64,000 bases of DNA from Bugula neritina (taxonomy: Eukaryota; Bryozoa; Gymnolaemata; Cheilostomatida; Bugulidae). The notes under the pieces were generated by a model. That model was not told where the DNA came from and did no database searches. It saw only the letters and a list, made by a program, of their open reading frames with translations. The translations under genes were made by a program, and so were the position numbers. The stretch is taken from contig OZ037765.1 in the NCBI GenBank assembly GCA_964035545.1, positions 10,410,698 to 10,474,697 of the forward strand, in the 5' to 3' direction. Positions 26,450 through 40,100 of the stretch are shown piece after piece; position 1 is the stretch's first letter, and each line of letters opens with the position of its first letter.

Positions 26450-28106
26450 AAAATTTAAATTATCATCATAATCATAATGACCATACTAATTAATAATAGT
26501 AGTACTGCTATAGCAATTATTATACCCATCAATGACAATAATCATTACTGATTATCATGATTAACTAGTCTTATGATTGAATGATCAATACAGAAATATA
26601 ACCATAGGTAAAAAAAACCTAATATCAATGCAAATATAAGTTTTATTACCCTTATGAAGGAGTTAAAGTAAATCAGCTTTTCAATGTCACTAATACATTT
26701 TTACAAATACCTCTTGTTTATAGCAACTCTATTCAATTAAATTGCTATATTTTACTTCTTTAGATAATAAAATTTAGTTGCATCTTATCATTTTACTTTG
26801 TTTGAAAAATTATGATTTTATACTGAAATAATCACAAGCTCTTCAGAAATAATTATAATATTAGCAGAAAAAGAAGAAGCATTATAAGTTTATATCTTTA
26901 TCTTTTATAACTGTTTGGGTTTTATAGTGGAACATTGAAAAGTGTTGGAGAACATTGATATCCAAATCAGTGTTTTAAAATATCTTCTTACATAATATCT
27001 CACATGCTTTTCGTACTGGCATATAACTGCAGCTGGCTATCACTGCTGTAAAATGCCTTTAAGCATTCTGTCATTACTATTAGACTTCTTGACATTACTC
27101 AAGGCGTTTTGCTGTTCTCAAAGTCTATTTTTTATACTCTACAGATGCTTGTATAATTTCAATCAATGTGCGACTTGCATGTTACTAGATATTTTGCTGT
27201 TCCCGTAGATAGTTTCATGTTTAAAACATATGTCCACTCTAACATTTTGGTGATGCCTTGTATTTATTTTGCTCTTATAAGATACATCCGCCATGTTTTT
27301 CATCTCCTCTATATGCAGCTATATCTTGTCTTACTGCTTTACCTCTTTTGCATTCTTGCTCTATCAAGTCCAGAAGCTCTACATCTATCTTTCAACAATT
27401 TTTTGTTTAGTTTCACTAATTCTGTAATCAAGAATAAAATCATTTTTGCCCTCTAGTTTTTTAAAGGCCAGGTTAATTTTATTAATATAATTCTCTTCTT
27501 TGTTAGAAAAAAAGTCAAAAGGCGAGTGGCGCTAATGAAATTTTAAATGAAGAATTCAGAAGGTAAAAGATATTTTAGTGTATATCATTTACTCTGAGAT
27601 CTACTTATTTCATTTAACATAAAGTGGGGTGCTCCACAAAAATGAAGTTCACATGATACAAAAGAGTGAACTGCCTAAAACTTGCTATAATTCATGTAAA
27701 AATATTATGCTAAGTTGGAGTTGTACTCCCTTAAATTGTTCATTCATTAGGTGCATAACTTTACAAGTGAATTTCTAATACTGTCTTATTATAAAAATGT
27801 GCTTGATACTAGAATTGCTCTAAACAACTGTTTTTAAAAATGCTCAATAGCATGCTGTTCTTGTTTACCTATAATTAAAAATTAACTCGTAAAGCAAATA
27901 ATATAATTATCTTATGCAATAAAAATAAATTTATGATAATGTAAATAATACAAAACCTTGTTTTATTTCTGAATTATTTCAATCTGAATATGTTTATTTT
28001 ACTTAAAATTTGTTTATAAATCTGTTATTTCATGTCAAGGTTTATTTCAATGTAGAATTAAATTGATAAATTAATGTAAGTTAATATTTGTTGTCCTTAG
28101 CAAAGT
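26450..28106. other. Upstream region of the tandem C2 gene
   Basis: Mostly AT-rich with short-period repeats at 26400-26600. A candidate exon at 27507-27562 has a TTTGTTAG acceptor and a GTAAAAG donor. If spliced to the next exon it cannot continue the C2 frame (an in-frame TGA or downstream TAA results), so it would be 5'UTR. No promoter motif stands out. Confidence 0.4.
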
Positions 28107-31100
28107 ATGGGCAACTGGAACTCTACAGAATCAAGCCAAACAGTGGCACCCAAAGTTCTAAGTAGACAGACTTCAATGAAAAAGTCAGGAGAAGATCTTA
28201 ACTTTTTGGCTAAAGTTAAACGAGCAGAAGATGCTAGAAAAGAGGCAATTGCAGCACGCACTCATGATAGCAACAAGGTACATAGAGTTATGTTGCATAT
28301 GTACAAATATGGTCTCTGTGAACTTTGTTATGTGGTAACATAGTTTCTGGCTGATTGTGTGAAGGCATTCATCACGTAAAACTCTCAGCATGACTTCCAT
28401 TGATTGACTGGTTATTTCAAATGGTATAATAGAAAGCCGTTGGAAAACCCATCATTTAAATTCTACTATGTGCTATAAAATACCCTTACAGTTTAGAATA
28501 ACAAGCGCAATGCATACATGATCAGATTTGGAAAATAAAATCAAATAGTATCTATTAAATAAGTCTATCATTTTTTGTAAATTCACATTTACAGTTATTG
28601 CTAATGTAACTTGTAAAGTTTACTATCACCAACAAAGTTTAGTTCTTATTTTGGAGTTGTGCTCACAATAACAAGAGAAGTAGCAAATAGTGCTTTTAAA
28701 ATCAATATATGCCGTGAACTTCTCTCCTTAAACTGCTGAAGTTATAGGTTTCTAGCCAACTATTCAGCACTTTATCCTATACTTGTTATGAGGCAAAGGT
28801 CTGTACTAATATGAACTTTTTTGGTAGCTTAAAACCTATAATTATGCTTGTCCCTTATAGCTATGGTGGGATAACCAGGGGTATGTAATCAAATTGATTT
28901 TGATGAGAAAATTTAAAAGTACTTCTTGCGTGGGATGTTAAGTGTAGTAAATGGTCAAATGTTTATAAAATAGATTAAACTAGTAAGATGCTAAGTGACT
29001 GTACACAATAAATTGAGCATGAGAATTACTCAATTAGCCCCATATATTATGTCTTTTGGAAAATGATTCAAAACTGCCTCTAATTTTCCAAATTTTACAT
29101 AGTAAAAACATTTTGTTACTGTGGGTCTACAAAACTGTGTGTTCTTTTAAGCTTCATTTCTGTTTAGATGTTAGTAAAAACATTTCGGTCTAATAGTTTC
29201 TCATTTTACATGTCTAAGTGATTAAAGCAAGTTCAAATTGCATCATTGTTCACAACTTTTGTGTTTAACATACAGTGCACCAGAATTGTTGCTTTTGAAG
29301 GAAAATCAACAACTGCTGAAAAAGATTTTCAAGAGACTTGATCCATGCGTTTCAAAAGTAGATGCTGAAGTACGTGGAGAGATGCAAGTATCTCTCAAAT
29401 ATGACTTCAACAATTCCTCATTGCTAGTAAACGTAATAAAATGCAGAGATCTTGGAAGAAATAGTATTACTGGCAAGACAGCTGAACCATTCGTTACTGT
29501 AAGTCTCATAATTATATTCATAAAGTTTCCAGCAAATTGTTTAATTTTATCAAGAAATATGATTTTTAAAAGCCTTTCATCACCTGGTAACTTTTGTATC
29601 ATCAGAAACTTTAGATTCATTGACTATCGAGAAAAACGAAGTTTTAACATTTTACCTTACATGATGCATTCATAGGACACTTTTGCTTTCTTATACCAAA
29701 GAATTTATTTTCGTTCGGATATCTCTATGCTGTAAGCCTATAGGTTTAGTAAATGGTTTAAAGTCTGTTGTGTGGTGAAACATTTTTATGAAAACTTTCT
29801 GATTGGCAGATCTCATTACATCCCAATGAAGGTGAAACAAAAAAAACGTCAGTCTCACCAAACGCTCAAAATCCCGTCTTCAATGAGAAGTTTTCCTTCC
29901 CTTTGGAAGAGTTGTCTCTTACTGACAGCTTGTTAGTTCTCAAAGTTGTTGACCATGATTTGGTGAATGACGAGATAGAATTTCTCGGAGAAGTTATAGT
30001 TAACTTGAGGGACATCAACTTTCTGGAAACTCCAGTTCACACTGCTTGGTACACACTGCAAGCTGAGGTGTTGCTATTGACATTATTAAGTTAAATATAA
30101 ATATGTTTATATTATCACCTACCATCTCTCTAATCCCTATAATGACATTTTAAATAGCCATCCTTTGCGTATTGTTTTACTTTCAACTTTGCTGGAAGTA
30201 ATTAAATTTGAAAATTTACCTGCCGTTGAGGTTAAATGAAGTTTGCCCTTTTTGTAGACAACTTCATTTGTATAATTATATTATAGTTTTTTGAACAAGC
30301 AAGTACTTATGATTTGACTTTATGTTGTATTTAGACTGACCTTGATATAACTGGTGAACTAGATGTTGAATTGAATTATTCACTACCTCATACTCTCTCC
30401 ATCACAATACACCAAGCTGCCAATCTTAAGCAAACACATCCACAAAGGCCTCCTAGTGCAGTTGTGAAAATTGGCCTACCTGGTATGGAAAAAGTGCATG
30501 TCACAGAGGTAGGTGCTGAGAAATAAAGGAGATAACTCTAAGTGTTTTAAATTTCGATTTAATTGCTGTTTGTTTGCTAACCTAATTTTGCTCGGCACAA
30601 CTTTTAGCATCGATAATTCCCTTTTCATTTTAATTTTTCAAGTAAACAGGTATTATTTAAAAATAATGCAGTTTTAAATGACTTGACGAGCTGTTGGTGA
30701 TTTGTTTCGAGTAAAAATAAGACCTGGTAGTTATGAGCTGTGTGTAACCTTTTTCAGACAATTGTTAAACTTTTAAAACAATTAAATGTTTCAGCAACTA
30801 CAACTTGTACTAAATAAATTCTACATGCGTAAGCAGCAACAAATATGCAACCAAAACTTAGAAAAAAGATACGACACTTTCAAAACTTTGTTGGTATTGC
30901 GAAAGCAACTGTAAGACTGGTACCTGAATACTTTGCTATTTAAAAAATTTTTACTAGAATATAAAGTTGAATAATTTGCTGGTTTGTTTCAAATAATGAG
31001 CTGATGTTGAAAACTAAATACATGTTTTATACAATTTATCGGAGTGAATACAAACATATGACTGTTTTGTTTGTCCCTTGTCCATGATTTAGATATAAGT

Positions 31101-34100
31101 GAACGCAACTGTACTTCATACAGATAGCCTACTTTATTAGCTGCTTGCTTAGAAGAAATTTTAACAGAATTGAAAATTTTTGTGGCAAAACTGTATTTTA
31201 ATGTTTCAATTACTCAAAATTTTACTTTGAATATTGGCAGATATATATATTTTGGTTTATTGTCATGCCTGATCTATACTGTAGCATTATATTATAAGAG
31301 TGCTTGCGTGTAGGCAAAAATAACAGTATTCATGTGTATTCAAAGTTTCAAGTGGATTCAACAAATGTAATTGAGCAGACATTTATGGAAATGCTCTATG
31401 CGATCATGATATTGCATATCACCATGACAACACAGTGACAGTATTTTACTGCAGTCGGTTCATATGCTATTATAATATGCAATGGCTGCATCAGTTTTTA
31501 TTGAAGTTAATGCTATGTTATGGCTAATTATTTCTAGACACTGAGTCTCTGTGTAAAGGCATTTTGCCTCTTTAAATAAAGGGATTGTGCTTTAATGCTA
31601 TATAGGCAATTGCACCCTTCACCACCTCCAGCACTATTAATATAGCTCAATATTTGTGTGAATCTTCAAACATCTAATTTACCATTTTCAATGCTACTTA
31701 GAATTTTATATTCCAATAAAGAAGCTATGTGTGTCCCATGCATGCCTATGTTTAGTATCTAGCTACTACTATATTTGTGCAGGATTTTAAATTATACAAT
31801 TGCAGTTTTTATAAAAAGAGAATTTAATAAGAAAATAATAAAAAAATAATTGATAAGTTAATAAATATATTAATGTAGTAATGTGACTGCCATCCATTCT
31901 CATAGGTGTTATTATTTTGTACCAATTTTTTATTAATGCAAAAAGGAAATCATTGTAAATTACAGATTATAATGTTATCATATCAGAATATGTATTTTGT
32001 ATGCGTATTTGATTCACAAAATTTATAGTCAAGAGAATAAATATTGCAGGTGAAACCTGATGATGCAAATCCAAGTTGGAGTGAAACATTTACATATGAG
32101 GTACCTCAAGAAGAATTAGAAATGAGGTAAGATGAGGTCTTCGTGTCAATTTTGGAACTTACGTGAAATCATACATCATCATCATACGGATGGATTCTTC
32201 ATTCGATATTTGGAAATGGTTGCATTGAATGAAAACGTAACTATAAGTTAATGCAAACTGAAATCACGAATCCATCCGTATGAGCATCCATTCCAAATAT
32301 TGTGAAGTAACGGAAACAAGGTGGTAGTTACTTTTACATATTATATTATGGAAATATTTCAACTGTGTTGAGTTATTGGCAATAGGATCAGACCAGGTGA
32401 AATAATGTTTAACCATTTTCTTTAATGTATAAAATGCAACAATGAATATGGTGAACTAATAATTGATAGAGTTATTGTAAACCTTTGAGCAACTGCTTTG
32501 TTTGTTAATCACTAATAAAAACTTCAAGTAAAATTAAGTTACATTCAATAAAAATAGCTAAATATCTAAGTTCATTTCAACCTTCATGATTTCAACGTTT
32601 TTTTATATTTTAGTATTGATATTAGAGTAAAATTATTTAAAGTCAGCAATTTGTAAAGTGAAATAAAATTTTCATGTCAATGTCTAGTCCAGCACTTAAA
32701 ACTATAAAAATGTAAATTTCCATTAATGAATATAAATATTAAAAATATTCATTATATAATATGTAATTTTAAATATATGATAGCAACCAGTTTTCAAAGT
32801 AAAATAAAACTACAACTTTGATGTTTTTAAAACATATTATATAAGCTAGCCATTATTTTGCAGATATTATCTTTGATATGTAAAATTTTAAGTCCTTAAA
32901 ACCTTTGTTTTAGGCTTTGTATAATAATAAAACTATAGTTTCTTATATCACGGCTTAGTTAATCCATGATTCTTATCAAAAATAATATTTTCTCTGCGTA
33001 TAACTGATCCGGAAGATATAAAATATTATGCCTTGGTGAGCAAGACCTTAGACTGCTTAGAGTTTCACAATTGACTAGTTGTGCAGTCTTTATTGCAATA
33101 GTCAATTGAAACTGTGATGGTGGTCGTTTTACCACCCATTTGATAGTCTAACAATGTCTAGGATAGCACGTTAACAAAGACTTCTATCTTTCTGTCATTT
33201 ATATTTAATAGAGTATTAACTTGTTTCTCTAGGCACATTAATTTATCGAAGCAAGCAAAAAACGCAATTAATTTAATACACTTAAAGAAAAGCAGCCTGT
33301 AATAAAATTACCAACTAGCCTTGCAAAATTAGTGCCTCACGTTACTGAAGAAGGAAATAGTGTGAACTCTGCATTGGAAATTGTATCTAAGATTTATGAA
33401 CAAAAGTCCTTTTGACTTGCATTCTGTAAACGTATACCACAATTCAACATACATGTAGCTAAAGAGGAAGAAGTAGGGATCTTTCCAATAAACATAGTTT
33501 TGTAAGACTCATTAGCAATGACAGGAACTTGCAGATTTTAATCAGCTCACGTTTGTTGTAGACTGTACAGAACTTGTACCCTACATATATTATACGCTAG
33601 CTCTGCGTGTTGTTTATCTGATCGACTAATCATATACCATAATTGTTCTAAATTGACGTGTCTAGTATAAAATATTTATTCCATATTAAATATATTATTA
33701 TATGCAACATCTTATTATTATGCCAGCTATGGGTTACTTGTTGCAATTAATTGACTGAGAACTGGTTTTGGTATTCCAGTCAAAGATGCATCAATCAGTT
33801 CTGTCTATTTATTCATAGCTCAATTTGCAAGAATTCTATTCTAAAAGCCAAACTGTGTTTAGAATAATGTATAAAAGCAATCTTTAGTTTATGTTTATCA
33901 AAACTATAATAATGCAGTCGGAAGTTAAATTTACATGTATACCAGATGAGTGGGATGAAGCAAAGGTGAAAGCGGTGTTAACTTCAAATAGTTGTTACCT
34001 AGGTTAACATGCTAAATCTCTCACGATGCAGCTGCTATGTTGGGTTTTTAGCTACTTGATACTTACAAAAAAATCTTTAAATTTTCAATCCCGTAGGCTA

Positions 34101-37100
34101 GGGGGGCTCAAATAACTGATGAGTTTGTATGTGAGCAGTTGTGTATCATGAATATTTTTATATTCATTTTGGTGTATGATCATGTTTCATAGCTATATGC
34201 TTTGTTACTTGTTTCATACACATGTGTAAAAGAATGAAACTGTAAAATGATCTCAGCTAGTGCAGTATTAACTATATATTCATTGTGAAGAGCAATTGTA
34301 AAAGACCGCCAGGAATAGTATAGAGAGTACCATGCTTTATCTGTGAACATTCCATCACTGGCAATAATAAGTTTGTCTAGAAACCTACGCCTTCCATGGG
34401 GTAACAATTTGATTATACTACTATGTATTGTGCTTAAGTTTGCTCCAATGTTCCCACCAACTTTCAGGTTAATTTAAATATTATAACTAACCCAAGTACT
34501 GCTTGCAAGTTAGAATGCCTCTTTAGCTGTGGATAAGTATAGGGTATGTATATTGAAAGGTGTTATTAAGAAATATTCCCAAGGTAAGTATGCCAGAGCC
34601 GTACAGCTCGCTGGAGCCTTTCTACTGGTAATAAATACTACCTTTACAGGGGTAGCTACATTATTATAATACCACTTGCAGTCAGGCAATCACCTACTTG
34701 GATATCTCAACTCCAGCCTTTAAATTAAATACTAGTATATAATAGTCTATTATATTATATTGTCATCCTGGTAGCTAATAATTAAATTACTCAGATTAAT
34801 GTTCCGTGAACTGTAGCTTCAATAATCAGTTTCAGGTGACGGAGTAATAAGTTTATGCATTGCAGTTTGACAACTGCCTAAATATTATTATCTGCAATAA
34901 ACAATTAAACAATTTATGTTTACAATGCAAACTGTTGTCTTAATAAAATTAATATTCCTTTCATGTAATTTGTTAGGGTCAGTGTACACTGCACAAGGGC
35001 TGGTAGGCAAGTGTTAGACACCTTGTCAGAAAGTGTCAAATTTGACACTCTCTGGCAGGTGCTATTTCCTTATAAATGGCATATGCAACTGCAGGTTGAT
35101 CATGTTCTATTCCAAAAGAAATGTAGGCTGAGCTAATGATCTTAAGCAAGTAATTAAAGTGTTCTTATTAAGATATTGTCACTAAAAACTTACGCTGAAT
35201 TTTTGAGGCGACAAAGTTACAAGATCAAGTTTTAATTACTTTTTAAGCCGATTTTCTCAAACTGTATCAAGAATATAATATAATATAAAGATGAAAAGTA
35301 AGAAATGGCTTACAAGTATGAGGTTATCATTATTATTGTCATTGTTATTGTTACTGTTATGGAGTTGCTGATAATATCAATAGCAAAGTTCTCTCATCTA
35401 CAGATTAATGCCATATAAACCATCTTCCCAAGTAAAAGCATTCTAAGTTTGTATGAGCAGCTACTGAAATACTTACAAGACAGAAAATGTTATACCATAA
35501 TAATTCATCACCAGTCTGTAACATATTTATTGGGAGAGCTCAATGAGCATGAACTGTGTCACAGTTCTTTATTCCTAGGGTACAGGAACTCATAGCTGTA
35601 AAACCAACACCAATTTTATAATGAGGCTAAGCTAAAGTTATATACAAATTTTAAATTGTTATCATATAGATTTAACCCTCCCTAACATTATTTGGTTGAT
35701 CTACTGAATTCTTTTTGTTAAAGTTTGAAGCTTTTAGTACGTAAATAGTAAAACTAACACAAACACCTTCAATTAAAATTGTACCTAGCAAGTTGTGGCC
35801 TCTAATAAATAGTAAGGAGACCGTAAATTAAGCACTATATTAATGTATGGGAGTAGCTGACTGTTACGTTTATTACCTAATAATTATCTTTGTTTGGTAG
35901 GTGCCATCTTCCATATCCAAGCAAGGTTTGAAAACAATTTATTATCTTCAACGACAATTATAGTTATTATGTTATGCATACTGTTCGTGTGATGTACGCA
36001 GTTGACTTACCAACTGTGGGTGATTTTAACCAAATATATTGCGATAAAAAAATCTATAAAAGTGTAAGGTTAGGTGCTTTTGGTGTAGAAAAAGTGCTAC
36101 AGCACGCAGCAGTGAGATTAGTGTTTTATGCATGTTTGTTAAAGTTTTGTTTTCAAAATTTTAGTGTGCGTTGAAAAATATGATTTTAGGTTTCCTGAGA
36201 TTTTCTCAATATTTGGGTAGTCCTATACTCGTCAAAATGATATTTCTACAGTATTCAGTTTTCTTATGGTAATTAACAGCTATTTTATCTAATTATCATA
36301 AATTTACATGACACGTTACATTGAAGTAATTAATTATTTAGTGAAAATTTCTTTGCTTATTTCAAAGCGTTGTTGAAAATCTCAATATTTATCAGATAGT
36401 CTCTCCGGCACCACACTTTTCCACCTTCACATTGCCAAGAGGAATGGTTTTTGATGAAATTCAAGTGCAAAGGAATTCAGTTTGGAATATACGTTTTCCT
36501 TGCCATCTCCTTTGACATATCAACTTTTAAACAGTAACTGATGAAAATTCCTTGTTCGTTACATTTAAAAACTTATATAAAACACTTCAATTAAATATAA
36601 AAGCATAATTCTGTATACATTTTATAATTATGTATGAATTTTGAGATTTTTGTTTGAAAAAAGCTGATCGAAATGTAAAATAGAGAGGTAAATGTGATTT
36701 GCCTGTTGTATAGTTGGACTGTAATTATTTGTGAAACTAAGTTGTCTAGAAATATAGAATAAAAGCCTGGTTACAGTTTAATCAGACCTCCCAGACAAAA
36801 TCAGTGGCTGTTTCATTATATTATCTCGAGTTTAGGAAACTAGGGTAAGATTTTTGAAAAAATACCCAAAACATAGATATCTTCAACATTCAGCCAATAA
36901 TATTCTACTTGATGTGTAATGAATAACTTTAATTATGGAAACGAGCATTGAAGACCTCCAGTTGTCCGGTAGCAATTATTTTACTTTTGAGCGAGGAAAG
37001 TCATCTTTTGACCTTGCAAACAAATAGTTTCTGAAAATATATTGTAACAAAATAGACAGTATTTGTTAACAGCTGAAAGCAGAGTTATGAATTTATTAGG

Positions 37101-40100
37101 AGCTGTTTGGTTCCGAGTTATAGATTTTTGCTTAGCTTGGATTTATAACTTTAGATTTGATATTTGGGATTGAAATTCAATTGCTTTATTTCATTCATTT
37201 TCTACATATAAAGTCCTACTAGAACTAATATTCTTAAAAAGCTGCAATTCTGCTACCCTTTCCCTTCACAGAACATCCCCAAAGCTGTATGGCGACATTA
37301 ACTGCGTCATAGTGGAATGAATGACAGACTGAGCAAGTTTACGTCAACAAACTATATTCTAATATAGTTATATGCGCCAGTGTTTGATATTTATATTAAA
37401 ATATTTATTTTATGTGGTTATATGTCAATTTTTATTTAATTCTAAACTTGTATAAAATTACATTATAAAATACTATGATATACTATACATTATAGAATAC
37501 ACACCAAGACTTTGAAAGTTATGTAACCTTTTGTTAAATAAGGTTTATTAACCAGTTTCAACATCAACTAATTAAAAAGCTTTAAGAAACAATTGTTTGC
37601 ATTTATTTTGACCACCTATAGAAGTACATCACTATTTTCAAGCATTTAGAAAATTAGTTATAGCCCTTTGTTAGGTGGCAGCGAATAATCAGTCATACTT
37701 CTTTTGATGTTTGTTTATTTGTCATAGTAATATAGTAAAGCATAGTTGGTGCCTTTGATGCATCTTCTTTCATTCATTCTGTACTCTATGAGAATCAACT
37801 GGAATTTAATTAATTAATCTATTCTTTTATTTTTACTTTTAATGCAGTCACTGATAGAATGATGTCTATCTATGTCTTTTAAAGAAAAAGGTTCTAACAA
37901 ATGTAAGAACATACTCGATTGTAACATTATCGTTGCTCATAATTAGAAAGTTGTATCCGAATAACTTGTAAGTTCAACAATAGACATTTTAGTTCATTTC
38001 ATTCAGATACTGAATTTTACATATAGCTGAATTTTTCAAAATAGTTAGGTCAGATTTTATATACTAAATATTTTTTATAAGTTGGCGGCTCCTGTTTTGC
38101 TTCGATGAACTGCTTCTTAAGTGAACTTTTTACCTGCGATGCATAGTTTACTCTGTTATTGTCTACACATTGTGCCAACTGAAGAATCAGAAAAGGTGGA
38201 GGTTGATATTTGAGGCAGAAACATCGAGCAGGATATGGTGATTCTGCAGATAACATATCACTGATTGCTCTTTCACAGAAACGAGTGGAGGGCAATGTTA
38301 TTGTGTGTGATAAAGGGACTCCTAATTGCCCCTCGGCTTCCTCAACAGCTATAATTAACACGTAGCCATCTACAGGCAACACGTTGAGCTCAGAAAAGAA
38401 TTTTATTCTGTTGAACCAATTTTGAGATCAACTTATTTATAAAAGTGGCTTTCAAACTTACAACATAAACATGTTTAAACATAAATTAAAAATACCATGA
38501 TTATAAAAAGCCACCAATGACATGTATTCATCTAAAAATAGAATATTAAAACCAATGTCTATAGTCGTTACAAACCTATAAATATTTGAAAAATAAAATG
38601 GTTCATTAGTTTTTTAATATGATTATTAAGTTTGCTATTGTGAATAAGTTATAAATATCGAGTTACATAATGCATTTGGTCTATTGTTTTATAAAATGAA
38701 GTGTTTTCCTGTTGTGTAATGTTCTGGAATGTTCTACCCACTCTACTCTTTCAGATATATTGTGCTGACTGTGATAGACCAGAGTTCTCCTGATGATGCA
38801 TTGTTGGGGCACGTGGTGATCGATCTCGATAATTTAGATGTTGAGCATGGGTACAGAGGGAGCTTTCCTTTAGCAGATATGGTGAATTTTCTAAAATCAA
38901 CTAAATTATTCAAACCCTTTACAAGTACATGTTCCTTGCTTTTTATTTGTAAACATCATTCATGGAATAAATATAAATTAGGTATACCGAAAGTAACCTG
39001 TCAACACAGTGATGCAGAATTTGGTGTAAAATGCATAGATAAGTGCACTCAGTATATCTTTGGGGATTCAAATATGATTAAATTATTTATTTTGCAGTAG
39101 GATTTCTAGACAAGCCAGCAGTATATATACTATATGGATTTTTTGTTGTTTTTTATAGCAGATTAAATACTTGCTTTTGTTACTGAATGATTATGAAATT
39201 TGGAATTTTTTACCAACACTTAAGAACAAAATTTTGTAAAAAAAGCTCTGTATCGGCAAAATTTTTGGTCTGTACTTATAAGTAAAAATATTTTTTTACA
39301 TAATCATTCAATTTTCTACAAACTATGTATCTCTGTATATATGTATTTATTCATTTACAAAGACTTCAAAAGTTTTTTTTTAAAGTTAAAAGTTGACAAA
39401 GTTTTTCATGTTGTATTTTATACTTTGTAATTTATTAGCAGATAATATGGTAAAAATGCCATTAGCTTTTATTTAAATTGTTCCACTATAATCATTATTT
39501 TCAACATTGATGATCCTTGTCAAGCCTATACATAAAAGTGAATTGAATATTGCTGAGAATGTTAATGAAGGTATACTCTACATTAGCTTTCAGCAATATT
39601 CCTCAAGTAGCTCCTTCTTGACAATATTCTCTATTTATAGAGCCACACAGACAGACTGAGGAGCAGATGGTTTCAGACCACTCAGGCCCAGGAGTTTAGG
39701 GAAGCTCTTTGGGCCCACTCCTTTTTCAACTATCCTAACATCTTATTCCAGAATCATACTGGAAGAAAGGTGAGAAGAGCTTTTAAATGGCTAGTGGTGT
39801 TGATGTGTTAATCACTTGTCTTATTACTGTATCACACGTCGTTTATTTTCACCCTCAAACTTACATGCATTTTTATAAATATGTATTTCACTCATTTATA
39901 TGCGGCTATAGCTTTATTTCCTATATTGAATTCGTGTCTTTCAGTTGGAGCGCAGGCTGAATATTGCCAACGAGTTTTGGTTTTAGTTGCTTTTTATAGT
40001 CGTCAAACTTGCACATGCTCACTAGCACTTTTAAAGTACAGTACTTCCTCTCATCTCTGGTCTTATCATTTCCTCGATAGTTTTGTTAAAATTTCAATAA

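Noticed and set aside
27166-27456. Hydrophobic plus-strand frame upstream of the C2 gene, which could look like a transmembrane exon
   Set aside because: Low-complexity Leu/Tyr/Phe-rich translation of AT-rich DNA without an acceptor or donor in phase. The C2 protein starts at its own ATG.
34180-34407. Minus-strand frame near 34.3 kb
   Set aside because: Its composition briefly suggested a transposase, but no family motif or splice site supports it.
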